Origin: Chlorocebus sabaeus
Taxonomy: Eukaryota; Chordata; Mammalia; Primates; Cercopithecidae
DNA: 64,000 nucleotides
NCBI RefSeq assembly: GCF_047675955.1
Contig: NC_132915.1
Location: 11,527,766-11,591,765 of the forward strand
Direction of reading: 5' to 3'
Position numbers and translations under genes: made by a program. The first letter of the stretch is position 1; every line of letters starts with the position of its first letter. Below the pieces are notes generated by a model that saw only the letters and a program-made list of their open reading frames with translations, was not told the DNA's origin and did no database searches. Shown here one piece after another: positions 34,201 to 46,200 of this stretch.

Positions 34201-37200
34201 TTTTGCTTATATATCTGAACTGATTTTATTACAGGTCCACAATGAAATTTTGCATAATTTCAAAATCTAGACACCTAACCAGAACTGATATGGATTTATT
34301 TATTCTACTAGTGTGAATACTCATACCTTTCACTGCTGAAATACTAATGTGTTTGATTTCAGTATGCTGCCCTATAACCTGCTTAGGGATATTATTACCT
34401 TTCTAGACTGTAAAATCTCTTAATTTTTGAAATATATATGGGCCTGAGACGAACAAGAGACTGTGACCCTGTAAATTTACCATTTGGTACATTCTTTTTT
34501 TGGGTACAGTTTTCTAAATTGATACTTGGATTTACATATCACCTCCAGACAGACAGACTGTGGGAAGCATTTGGTACACTGTAACTTACTTTCTGTTTCT
34601 AATCTATTTCTCTCCATAACCTATAAAAAAAAAAAATGTATATACACACACACACATATATATATAAACATTGAGATTGCTACCTGTACCACAAGTTGCA
34701 GAACCTAATAGTCATCTCTTGAATAATATTTTGACATTATTTTTAAGATGAACTAGAATTCATGTGATCACTCTTTCTTTCTGGATAAATTAATGTTGAG
34801 TCGATTTGTTCAAATAAGATTTAAGAAGAGACCATCTGAAAGAGTCAAAATGGTATTAGCTCATCCTCTTAGAAACCTTATTTTTAATCCCTTGGTATTA
34901 CCTTGATATACTTTTATGTGTAGAAAGACTCCCATTTTATAGAAAGACCCCTTAGTGAAAAGCTTACTTTGACACATTGGCTATCGTAACTACTTTTCTT
35001 AATGCACATAGGTTTCTCTCATCATTTAAGGAGTTCTTAACAATGAGTACACGTCAAAAAATATATTTAAAGAGAATTTTTTCCTTATACTTAATAAGCT
35101 GAGATTAAGCAGGGACTTTTATCTACCAGGCCCTGGGAATAAAGACTGAAGTAGAATAACTCACTTGTAAAACTATCCTGGCATAAGGGATTATTGCATG
35201 CTGTGTATCCTAGTAATCTAAAGGTAGTTCTCTTTGTGCCTGTAGTATTGACATGAGAGAATTCAGAGCCATGAGAGGGTATCTCTACCAGACTACTGTC
35301 CTGGTAGAAAAAAGAGCAAGAGAACAAAGTCAACCCTTAGTTGATAAATAACTCTTTCTAGCACACCCAAGTAGGAATCTGTGAAAGTCTTTGAAGTTTT
35401 CCTTTCACCTTGATCTAGGAGAGACAGGAATTTAGGATAGGATCAAATCAGTTGGACTCCTGCACCTAAAAAAACCGTGAAACAAGTTGGATAAGTTGCC
35501 TTACTCGCTGCCATCTTACTGAGTGAGGTCTGCTTTTTCATGTGTCTTGATCTCTAAGTAGTCATCTGTCATTAACATGAGAATGCAGGAAAAAGAAAAA
35601 CCTCTTCTGGTGATGAGATTCTCCTAAGGATACTTCAGGGTAGTACAGATACCCTTTCCTATGGTCAGCATATTATTTCCTTGTCAGTGATACCAGAAAC
35701 TCTCTAAAGTGCTCCTCAATTTGATTTTGATTGGATCATTTGTTTATTCGTAATTTAATGACAAAAGCAGGTATGTGGTGATCAAACACTGGATTGAAAT
35801 CGTTGAATCCGTTAAGGCACGCTACCACCTGAACCAAAATGATCCTGTGGTTTTCAACATTTTAAACTAGTTAGGAAGTGAAGAGAAAGGAACTAATATT
35901 TATTAAGTATCTTTATGCTAGATATTTTACATACATTATTTCTGCAGAAAATCCAATGAGGTCCTCATAATTATGTACACGAAAGTATCTAAATGTTAAT
36001 TCCTTCAAAATATTTAAAGCACTGTGTATACTAGTCATTGTAGTAGTCCCTGAAGTACAAAGATGGACAAGACCAAATTCCCTGTCAAGAAGTTTAGTGT
36101 ATTGTACATATGTTTTCTGATCTGTCTTTTCACAAATCTTTTAGTCATTCTGTCCCAGCCTACCCAGATCTCTTCCATGTTGGAGACTCCAACCCTCTCC
36201 GACCTTTATTCCCGATCAGAAATCTCATTTTATTGTCCTTAAATCTTGATATGATTGAGGTTAATTATAGTGAGTTGTGAATGAAGAATAATTTTGTATT
36301 ATACAAACCTAGTCCTTAGCAGATATTCATACTTTAGAGATGCCAGATAATATAGTAGAAAAAAGGGTAATTTTCAGGTTTAATAGCACTGGGACTCATC
36401 TCGGTTTTGCCATTCACATCCTTGAGCAAGTTATTTAATCTCTGAGCCTCAGTGTCATTCTGAACCTTAAATGAAATAATGAATGTAAAACTCCTGAAAC
36501 AAGGAAGGATAACAAATGTTATAGTCCTTTCTTTCTTCAGTAGAAAGTCAAGTTCCACTTATGGTGTGGAAGTGTGAACTCCTAATCAAGTGATCCTTCT
36601 GCAGATAACAACTATAAACTCTGGGCAAAATACAGAAACAACAGCATGAATATCCTGCAGACTGAACAAATGCTAACAGGCTTTAGAGGGGAGTCAAAAC
36701 TTGGAGCAAATGACCAACACAGAGTGAGTCTCCTGTTTTTCTGTAGCTCTACCCCTAAGGGCAGCTCTGATTTAAAACAAAAATCAGTCCTCTTCCTGGC
36801 CAGAGGAACCAGGGCCACCAACAGATAAGGGGTACAGGAGGAGGAACTGAAAGGAAAGATAACAGAAGTGGAACCCTTAAAACCCTTAAAAAGAACCCTG
36901 AGTATAAAAACTCAGGATGTCTCTGGCCAGCTCCTGAACCAGTTTAGTTTGGCGTGAAAGGAACCCAGAAGTCGTCACTCTCATCCTCACAAGAAAAAAA
37001 AGACCGAACAAACGGAAAATCAACAATCCTTTTTGGATCCATCAGACAGACAGTTGATGTCATGGGCAAACCACTGCCCCCAAAATTAGAGAGCAGGGTA
37101 ATACAGTGAAGCACAGCTTACCTGAGCAGAAGGCCAGGAGTGGAATCCTGCCACTGAAGCCAATACTAGGGTAGAAAAATTTAAAGTGTAATTGACAAAT

Positions 37201-40200
37201 TTCCCAAGGCTCAGTTTGGACAAGCTTGAGGGTTAAAAATTTGTCCCATGCTTAGGAGGGCTTCCTCAGACTTTTGTGTGAGTTATACCTCCAGGAATCC
37301 CACTAAGTTCTGAGGGTAAAGACCGGAGAAAAATCTCCCAGTGCTTCTGGCAGGATGAGAGGAAAGGTAGCCATTTAGAAATAATGTCCAGAGTGTTCTT
37401 TTATTATTGAAAGCCTGCGCTCCAGAGGTACTATTTCACTGAAGCCTAACCACCTTGGGTTTTACTAGCCAGGAGAAGGGAGGTACCTAACTCCACCCCT
37501 CTAGCCTTCCTTTCTCATCTAAGTAGGGGTGGTAGTAGGAGGACTGGGAAATATTTATGAAGGTCACAGTCTAGGGGCACAGGCTCACTAAAAGACTGAG
37601 ACCTAATCTTAGGACTATACAGTGTTTCCCCTCTCCAGGAATCACAAGGTCTGAACTACAAGTCTCAGACCTTTTGTAAGAAGTCTTTAGGGAAACACAA
37701 AGGCAACAAGGGAGACAAAAACAAGGACACCAGAGGAAGTTTCAGCCACGACAACTGCAGAAAACAGTAAACATCCTAATTCCCAGCCAGATAAACAAAA
37801 CCTCATCCTAAAGCCTCTTTACCCAGTATATCTTGTCCAGCTTTCAACAAAAAATTACAAAGCATGCTAAAAGGCAAAAAGCACAGTTTGAAGAGACAGC
37901 ATGTATCAGAACTTAACTTGGATATGACAGAAATGTTGAAATTGTCAGACTGGTAATTTAAAATAATAATATGCTAAAAGCTGTAATGGAAAAAATGGAC
38001 AACATGCAAGAATAAATGGGTAATATAAGCTGAGGAGTGAAAACTCTTAAAAGGTTTAAAAGGAAATGCTAGAAATCCAAAAAATTGTAACAGAAATGAA
38101 TAATGCCTTTGGGCTCATTAGTTGACTAGACATAGCCAGGAAAAATCAGTGAATTTGAAGTGATAGCAACAGAAAATTCTCAAACTGAAAAGTAGAGAGG
38201 AAAAAGGAAGAGAATACCTAAGAACTGGGTCAATTAGTCAAGATTGAAACGTATGTATAATGGGAAGACCAACAGGAGAAGAAAGAGAAAAAAGAACAGA
38301 AGAAATAGTTGAAGGACTAATGACTGAGAATTTTTCAAAATTTTAATGCCAGACTCCTAAACCAGGCCTGTGTGGGGCAGACTGAATATAGTTAGGAGCC
38401 AAGGTTTAAGGAACTGATCCAAGATCTGAGCCACAATGTACTGGAGGTGTGATAATTTCCAGTTTGCCTAAACAAGTTAATTACCTGCTGCTAAAACAAA
38501 AACACTTTTTAGAGTAAAATAAATGATTCAAAATTTTAATAATGTAATATTTACAATATCTAAAATATAATCCAAAATTACTCAAAAAAAGTCAAGAAAG
38601 TGAGACCTACTCTCAAAGGAGAAGAAAATGAACAAAGGCAAACTCCAAGATGAACCAGATGCAACCGTCAAAGACATTAAAGCAGTTGTTATAGCTATGC
38701 TTCATGACAGAGGAAATAATACACTTGGAATAAATGAAGAGATAGGAAATGTCAGCTAGAGAAGTAGGAAATATTCAAAGAACCAAATGGAAATTTTGTC
38801 TGAGTGGACAAACAGAAAACACTCAAATGTTAGACCTAAAACCAGTGGTATCAGTAATCACCTTAAATATTGATAGACTAAATATCCCCACTAAAAAGCA
38901 TAGATTACCAGAATTTATTTATTTGTTTATAACTTTCAGATTCAAGGTACATGTGCAGGCTTGTTATACAGGTAAACTCGTGCCACGGGTTTGTTGGACA
39001 GATTATTTTATCACTCAGGTACTAAGCCTAGTTCCCAATAGTTTTTTTTTTTTTTTTTTTTTTTTTGCTCGTCTTCCTCCTTCTACCCTTAACCCTCAAG
39101 TAGGCCCCGGTGTCCATTGTTCCCCTTCTTTGTGTCCATGAATTCTCATTATTTAGCTCCCACGTATAAGTGAGAACTTGTGATACTTAGTATTTGGTTT
39201 TCTGTTCCTATGTTAGCTTACTAAGGGTAATGGCCTCCAGCTCCATCCATGTTCCTGCAAAAGACATGATCTTGGTTTTTTTATGGCTGCATAGTATTCC
39301 ACGGTGTATATGTACCATAGTTTCTTTATCCAGTATATCACTGATAGGTATTTAGGTTGATTCTACATCTTTGCTGTTGTGAATAGTGCTGCAGTCAACA
39401 TTCGCATGCATGTGTCTTTATGGTAGAATGATTTCCGTTTCTCTGGGTATATACTCAGAAATGGGATTCCTGGGTTGAATGGTAGTTCTGCTTTTAGCTC
39501 TTTGAGGAAAGTGTTCCCTTTTTGCCGCAACCTTGCCAGCATCTGTTTTTTGTTTTACTTTTTAATAGTAGCCATTCTGACTGGTGTGAGATGGTATCTC
39601 ATTGTGGTTTTGATTTGTGTTTCTCTAATGATTGGTGATGTTGAGCTTTTTGCATACGCTTGTTGGCCGCATGTATGTCTTCTTCAGAAAAGCATCTGCT
39701 CATGCCCTTTGCACAAACTTTTTAAGGGGGTTGTTTCTTTTTTTCTTGTAAATTTGTTAAGTTCTTTATAGATGCTGGATATTAGACCTTTGGTGTATGG
39801 TTTGCAAAAATTGTCTCCCATTCTGTAGGTTGTCTGTTTGCTCTGTTGATAGGGCTGTGCAAAAGTTCTTCATTTTAACTATATCCCATTCAGAATGAAT
39901 TTTAAAAGCAAGACTATATTCTGTCTGGAAGAAATAAATTAAAATGTAAAGACTTATAGGTTAAAAGTAAATGGATGGCAAAAGATATAAGTTGTAACCA
40001 AATGAGAGAGGCTATGTTAATATCAGGTGAGATGGATTTCAAGCAAAAAAAACATGCCAAAGACAAAAGGGACATTTTATTAGGGTAGGGTCAATTCATT
40101 GGGAAGACCAAACAATCATAAATGTTTGCATCTATTAAGAGAGCACCAAAATACATGAAGTAAAAATTGATGGAATCTATTCTACCATCAGACAAGGAGA

Positions 40201-43200
40201 CTTTAACAGCCTTCATCAATTGACTGTGTTAGCTAAACAAAAAATCAGTATAGGCAATATAAACTGATAGACAATACCAACCGCCTTGACCTAATTGATA
40301 TTGGTAAAACACTACACCCCAAAACTGGATAATACATATTTTTTTCAAGTCCATATGGTACATTCATCAAGGTAGACTACGTGCTGGTTCTTTTTGTTTT
40401 TTTGATGTAAGAGACAAGGTTCCACTATGTTGCCCAGGCTGGTCTCAAACTCCTGGGCTCAAGTGATCCTTCTGTCTTGGCCTCCCAGAGGATGGCCTAT
40501 GCTGGTTCTTAAAATAAGTCGTAGTACATTTGAAAGGATTCCATAGATTGAAGAGGAATTCAAGTGGGAAATTATAACATATTTTGAACTAAATAATAAT
40601 AAAAATATAAGCTATCTTAGCTTGGCATAGTGGCACACACCCTAGTCCCACCTCAGGAGGCTGAGGTGAGAGGATTGCCTGAGCCCAGGAGGTCGAGGCT
40701 GCAGTGAGCTGTGATCACACCACTGCAGTCCAGTCTAGACAACAGAGCAAGACCCCATCTCAAAAAAAAAATAAAAAAAATACAAGATATATAAAATTTG
40801 TCAGATGCAGCTAAAATAGTGTGCATAGGGCAAGTTTTAGATTTAAATGCTTAAATTCAAAAAGAAAGGTCTTCAGTGACCTAAAGGTCCACCTCAAAAA
40901 GCTGGAAACCAAACTGGGTCAAAGACCTAAATGTAAAAGTTAAAAACTCTGAAACTCCCAGAAGAAAACCTGGGGAAAAAACCTTTGCAGAAAGGATTTC
41001 TTAAAAGACTACAAGCATAAACCATATCAATAAAGAAGAACATTAAGAAATTAAACTTTATCGAATTCTAAAACTGCAGCTCTTCAGAAAACATCACTAA
41101 ATAAATAAAAAGGCAAGCTACCCAGTTGAGAAAAATCTTGAATACATACATCCAACCAAGAAACAATCACTACGCCTCATATTTTCAAAGTGTTTTCTGT
41201 AGAAGACTAGTTAAGTCTGTCAACAAATCTTTACTAAGCAGTTACCATGGCCAGGCACTAACAATTGGGGGTTACTGTTAAAAGTGGTGAACGGGGCCAG
41301 GCATGATGGCTCATGCCTGTAATCCCAGCACTTTGGGAGGCCAAGGCGGGTGGATCACCTGAGGTCAGGAGTTCGAGACCAGCCTGGCCAACATGGTGAA
41401 ACCCCATCTCTACTGAAAAAAAAAAATAAGAATTAGCCGGGCATGGTAGCAGGCACCTGTAATACCAGCTACTTGGGAGGTTGAGGCAGGAGAATTGCTT
41501 CAACCTAGGAGGTAGAGGTTGCAGTGAGCCGAGATCGTGCCACTGCACTCCAGCCTAGGCGACAGAGTGAGACTCTGCCTCAGAAAAAAAAAAAAAAAGG
41601 AAGTGGTGAACAAAACACAATCCTTGCCCTCGAATTTATACATCCACTGGGGCAAGAGACTAATATATATATATATATGCAGTGGTGGTACTTTCTCTGA
41701 GGAAAAATAAACCAGGGTAAGGAGGACAGAGAATGATAAATGTGGAGCTCTTTAGAGAAAACGTTTGAACAGAGCTGAATAAAGTGAGAGAGAATGAGTC
41801 ATATTCTCTGTCACTTTGTTAGGGGGAAGAGCATTTTAAGCAGAGGGAATACCAGGTGTCATCCCTGAGTCAAGAAGATAGAAGAATCAGAGAAGTAGAA
41901 AAGGGCCAGGTTACTCAGACCCTGGAAAGGAATGCATGAGTGATTAGAAGGATCACTCTCTTCTAAACCAATGAAGTAGCCCATTTGGTATAAAAATACA
42001 TTTGGGAAATGTGATATCACATCCATACTCCATCCCGTATTATTTTATTCATTAACCTGTTTTTTTGTTTGTTTGTTTGTTTTTTGTTTTTGTTTTGAGA
42101 TGGAGTTTCGCTCTTGTTGCCCAGGCTGGAGTGTAATGGCACCATTTCGGCTCACCACAACCTCTGCCTCCCAGGTTCAAGCGATTCTCCTGCCTCAGCC
42201 TCCCGAGTAGCTGGGATTACAGGCATGCGCCACCACACCCAGCTAATCTTGTATATTTAGTAGAGACGGGATTTCTCCATGTTGGTCAGGCTGATCTCGA
42301 ACTCCCAACCTCAGGTGATCCGCCCACTTCGGCCTCCCAAAGTGCTGGGATTACAGGCGTGAGCCACCACGCCTGGCCTGTTCATTAACCTGTTTTAAAG
42401 GCTGTGATGAATCCCATCATACAATGAAGAAGCCTGTTCAGCTCTGTTTGACATTTCATGAGCGTTTTCAGCCAGACCATTTTCTTTTGCATTAACATTC
42501 ATTAATAGCACATAAAATTTACTTTGAAAATGTCCAGCATAACCAGAATTAATAGTATTTAAAATTATTTTCTAATTAACTAGATCTAGTTCTTGTAATT
42601 TTCATTTTCTAGCAATATAGTTGTATTTATTAAGCAGTTACTATGTGCTATATGCTACAAGCAGATACTACCTCTATCTGAGTGCCTTATGGTCATTTTT
42701 TAATATCATAACCATCCCCTGAAGGAAGTCCTAGTGTTAGCCTTTTTAAAGGAACCTGAGGCCTACAGAGAGTAAGTACCTTACCCAAGATTGTACAGCT
42801 AGTATATGAAGGAGCTGAGATTTGGGACCAGGCAGTTTTACTTCAGAACCCATGACGTCAGCCACTAGGCCATTTTGCCTACTCTTAGAATATTTACTGA
42901 GGAATTATTTCACAAAGTCACCATTCCTTTAGCAAATCAAAGCCTTGTTTTTTACTTTTAAAAATATTTTTAAATGTATAGATGCTAATTATATCTTTTG
43001 TATTTTCGATGAACTCTGAATATTTTTTTTATTCCAAGATTAGTAGGCTATGTTTGATATAAAATTATTTCTATCTTATTTTAACATGTGTCTGATTTTT
43101 CCTAGATTGAAGGATTCTCATTAAGCAAACTGGGGAATTTCAACCTTAAAGACATTGAAACAGATGTTGTGATCTGGGAATATACGGACAGTGCTGCAGG

Positions 43201-46200
43201 GGATACAGACGCAGCGAAAGAAGAGGCACCAAGAGAAACGCCCATTAAAAGGGGACAGGTCTGTTCTCGTTTGTTTCTAGTTGTCAATTTCAACTGCCAG
43301 TTGTGAAGTTTGTGGATTAGTCAGTCTCCTCTTCTTTCCTTAACTATCTTAACTATTTCATGGCTCTTTCATTTGTCAGTCTATTTAGTACCTTGAATCG
43401 ACAAGTAATGAGAAAAGGTTTAAAAAAAGTTAGATCACTAAATCCACAGTTATTTATGTAGTTTCTTTGTGCCGAGTCCTTTGAAAGAGATTCAAAATTC
43501 AAAGGTAAATCCGTATGTATCCACAAAGAGCTTAGTCTTAGGTGGTATTATGAGGTTTGAATGTATGAAAGGTTAACTAGCTTTCAGTTACTAAAATTAC
43601 AGCGAATGCATATATGATTTAATGTACTGCTCCCATACTGTTGGGGGTGGGCAGGGGAATTTATGCACAAGGAAAGAATAGCCATTAGAATTTCAAACAA
43701 AAATCTCTGCAATGTCATGATCCTAGTAATAAAATAAGATTCTCTCCCAAATAGATGAAAGACCCCTGATCTTCCCATTACCTTTTGGGGTAAATTGACA
43801 GTAATATACACAAAATTCTTGGATTCAAATCCCAGCTCTATACAAACAAGTCATGTCACTCCTCCAGTTCATGTTTTACTCGTGCCTAAAATGAGGAGTT
43901 AGTGGTGAATCAGATTTTCCAGTTGTGTTTTCTAGAATCCTTGAATACTGGGAGGAGGAGGAGGAGAGTGGTGGTATCACCCTACCACTGCTGCCACCAG
44001 AACCACTTTGATCTGTTTCTTATTTGGAGTCTCTGTAGTGGAGAAGAGTATAGGCTGTGGAGCCAGAATATGTGAATTTGTATCCCAGCTCTCCCACTTC
44101 CCAGCTGTGTGTCCTTGGGCAAGTGACTTAGCCTTTCTGTGCACCAGTTTCCTCCCTACTCATGGGGATAATATTGGTACCCTCTCATAGGGTTACTTAC
44201 AGAATGCTTAACTCAGTGCCAAGCATGTGGTGAGCACTCAGTAAATGTTAGCTGCTATTCTTATTTTATTTGAAAAAGAAAATGTTCTCTGTTTTAAAGA
44301 AAACCGGTTTAAGTTCCTGTAGTCTAGATATTTCAAAGGTCTCTCCAGTTTCATGTTACGGTATTATCGAGTCATTTCAGTGAGATGCTTAAAAATCCTT
44401 TGTAATGCTGCTATGGATAAAGAGGTAAAATGTAATAATGCTTAAAATTTCTGGGGGGTTTATTTGTGTCCTCAAACTGTAGTGTTTGGGACCTAAACAA
44501 CTTCCATTTTTAATCAGTTCTGCCTTGTAAAACCACCAGATGACTTTATATTACTTGACACAACCTTTGTGGTTGAGAAAAATATACCATTGGTTTTGAA
44601 GTTTAATATAATAAAGTATGATTGGAGACAAATTTGTGCACCTTAGAGGAAATTACTTTTTTTCGGTGTGAATTATAGGAAAAGCTATTGCTGTAAATCC
44701 ATTTAATGCTTTATTTTTACATTTTTATGTTATTTGGAAAGATTAATCATGCTGCCACTTCTGAAATAAAGTGAGCCTCAGACTCTATGGGGTTGCATAT
44801 GGTGTGCACTGTACTGAGATCAGGAGACATTGAGATATTGTTCTCATTCGGCCCCTACCGGGCAGTGCAACCTTCTGACAAGCCATGGGCACTCGTGGGG
44901 CTTCAGTTCCTTCTCTTGTAATATACAGGAGTTGAACTAGATTACCTCTTAAGAGCATCTTACAGTTGTGACATTGTGTTTCAGTGATATATGGATTTCT
45001 TGTACTTAAAAGGCTATACCTACGTGAAAAAATACAGAGAGCAACCAAGTCTGCCAGATGCTTTCCCTTGTTTCTGATTTAATCCTCATAACTATCCTGT
45101 GTTATAGGTGGTATCATCCCTACTCTGCAGATAATGATAGCGACCATTTTTTGAACACTGTGTGCCAGGCACTGTGCTAAGCACTTTACAGACACTATCT
45201 CACTCAGTCCTCCCAACAACCCTATGAGGTGGGTACTGTTATCCCCATTTTTCAGATGAGGAAACCCAGGCTTAGACAGATTATAGACCTTGACCCGGAT
45301 CATACACGGCTAGTACATGGCAGAGTTTGGATTTCAAATCTCAGCTTGTCCCAATCCAAAGCCAGTTCTCTTAGCCACTGTGTTGTGCTACAAGTCTGAG
45401 AATGAAGAAGCTAAGTCACAGAGCAATTAAGAGATATGACGTGGCAGAATCTCTATTTGGGCCCATATTTTCCCCTATCCTAAGTAATATGTGCTTTCTA
45501 ATATATTATATCGCAGTTATGGTCCAACTTGTCAGAAGTCTGTAACTGTAAAACGAGTGTCAATTGCTGATGGCAAGAGTTACTTGACTTTAAAAACCTG
45601 TTGCCACTGACAGAGTCAGTGTGCTTATGTAGCTTCTCAGGGCAGCGAGGGGAGTTTTTCCTTTTTCTCTATGCCTTTAGCTACTGTCCATTTTTGTGTG
45701 TCTGTGACTATAAAGGTGCCTCCAGCAGCAGTAACAGGAAGAGTTCAGTGCTGAGAATATTAGCAACCTATGCACAGTCCTCTCCACCTGTTATTAACAG
45801 TTCAAAATTAGGAGCGCTGTCTGGTTAAATAAATAAAACCCATCTTGTCTGTTCCTGTGATAATGACTGGATTATAGCATACTCTAATCCTAATAATGCA
45901 GTGAAGTAATGCTGTTTTACCACAAACGAAATAGAAGTTAGAATTGATTTATCTAGATGAATTGTCAGGCTTATATCTTTGTTAAGGTTTTCCAGATTTT
46001 TTAAATTTGATACTTGAATGATCTTTAATTTTCCAGATTGTACTTGCATCTGAAATAACCTGTATGTTTCTCTTTGCTATTAATAGGTGTCATTAATATT
46101 GGATATGAAACACCAGCCTTCAGTACCAGTTGGGCAGCTCTGGGTGGAATTGCTGCGATTCTATGCTTTAGAATTTAATGTGGCTGATTTAGTGATAAGT

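Larger units (their letters stand above)
36595..41195 (+). mobile_element. Old L1 (L1M-like), sense, deleted and interrupted
   Basis: Starts with an L1M-type 5' region (about 36600-37900) and continues into ORF1-like text (about 37930-38340), an ORF2 start (around 38840-38905 and 39893-40330) and an ORF2 end (40850-41190). The pieces are broken by the younger L1 at 38910-39892 and Alus at 40391-40491 and 40616-40775. The largest internal part of ORF2 is missing. No intact frame remains. Confidence 0.75.
34188..43105 (+). other. TUT7: TUT7 intron 10 (8.9 kb)
   Basis: The longest intron. It holds a CA/TA microsatellite (34641-34668), a MIR, an old L1 carrying a younger antisense L1, and four Alu copies, with another MIR before exon 11. 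From 34,700 to 36,300 nothing is recognised. Confidence 0.85.
43259..46086 (+). other. TUT7: TUT7 intron 11
   Basis: AT-rich with three MIR relics and no Alu. Stretches 44,270-45,080 and 45,410-46,086 show nothing I can name with confidence. Confidence 0.75.
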
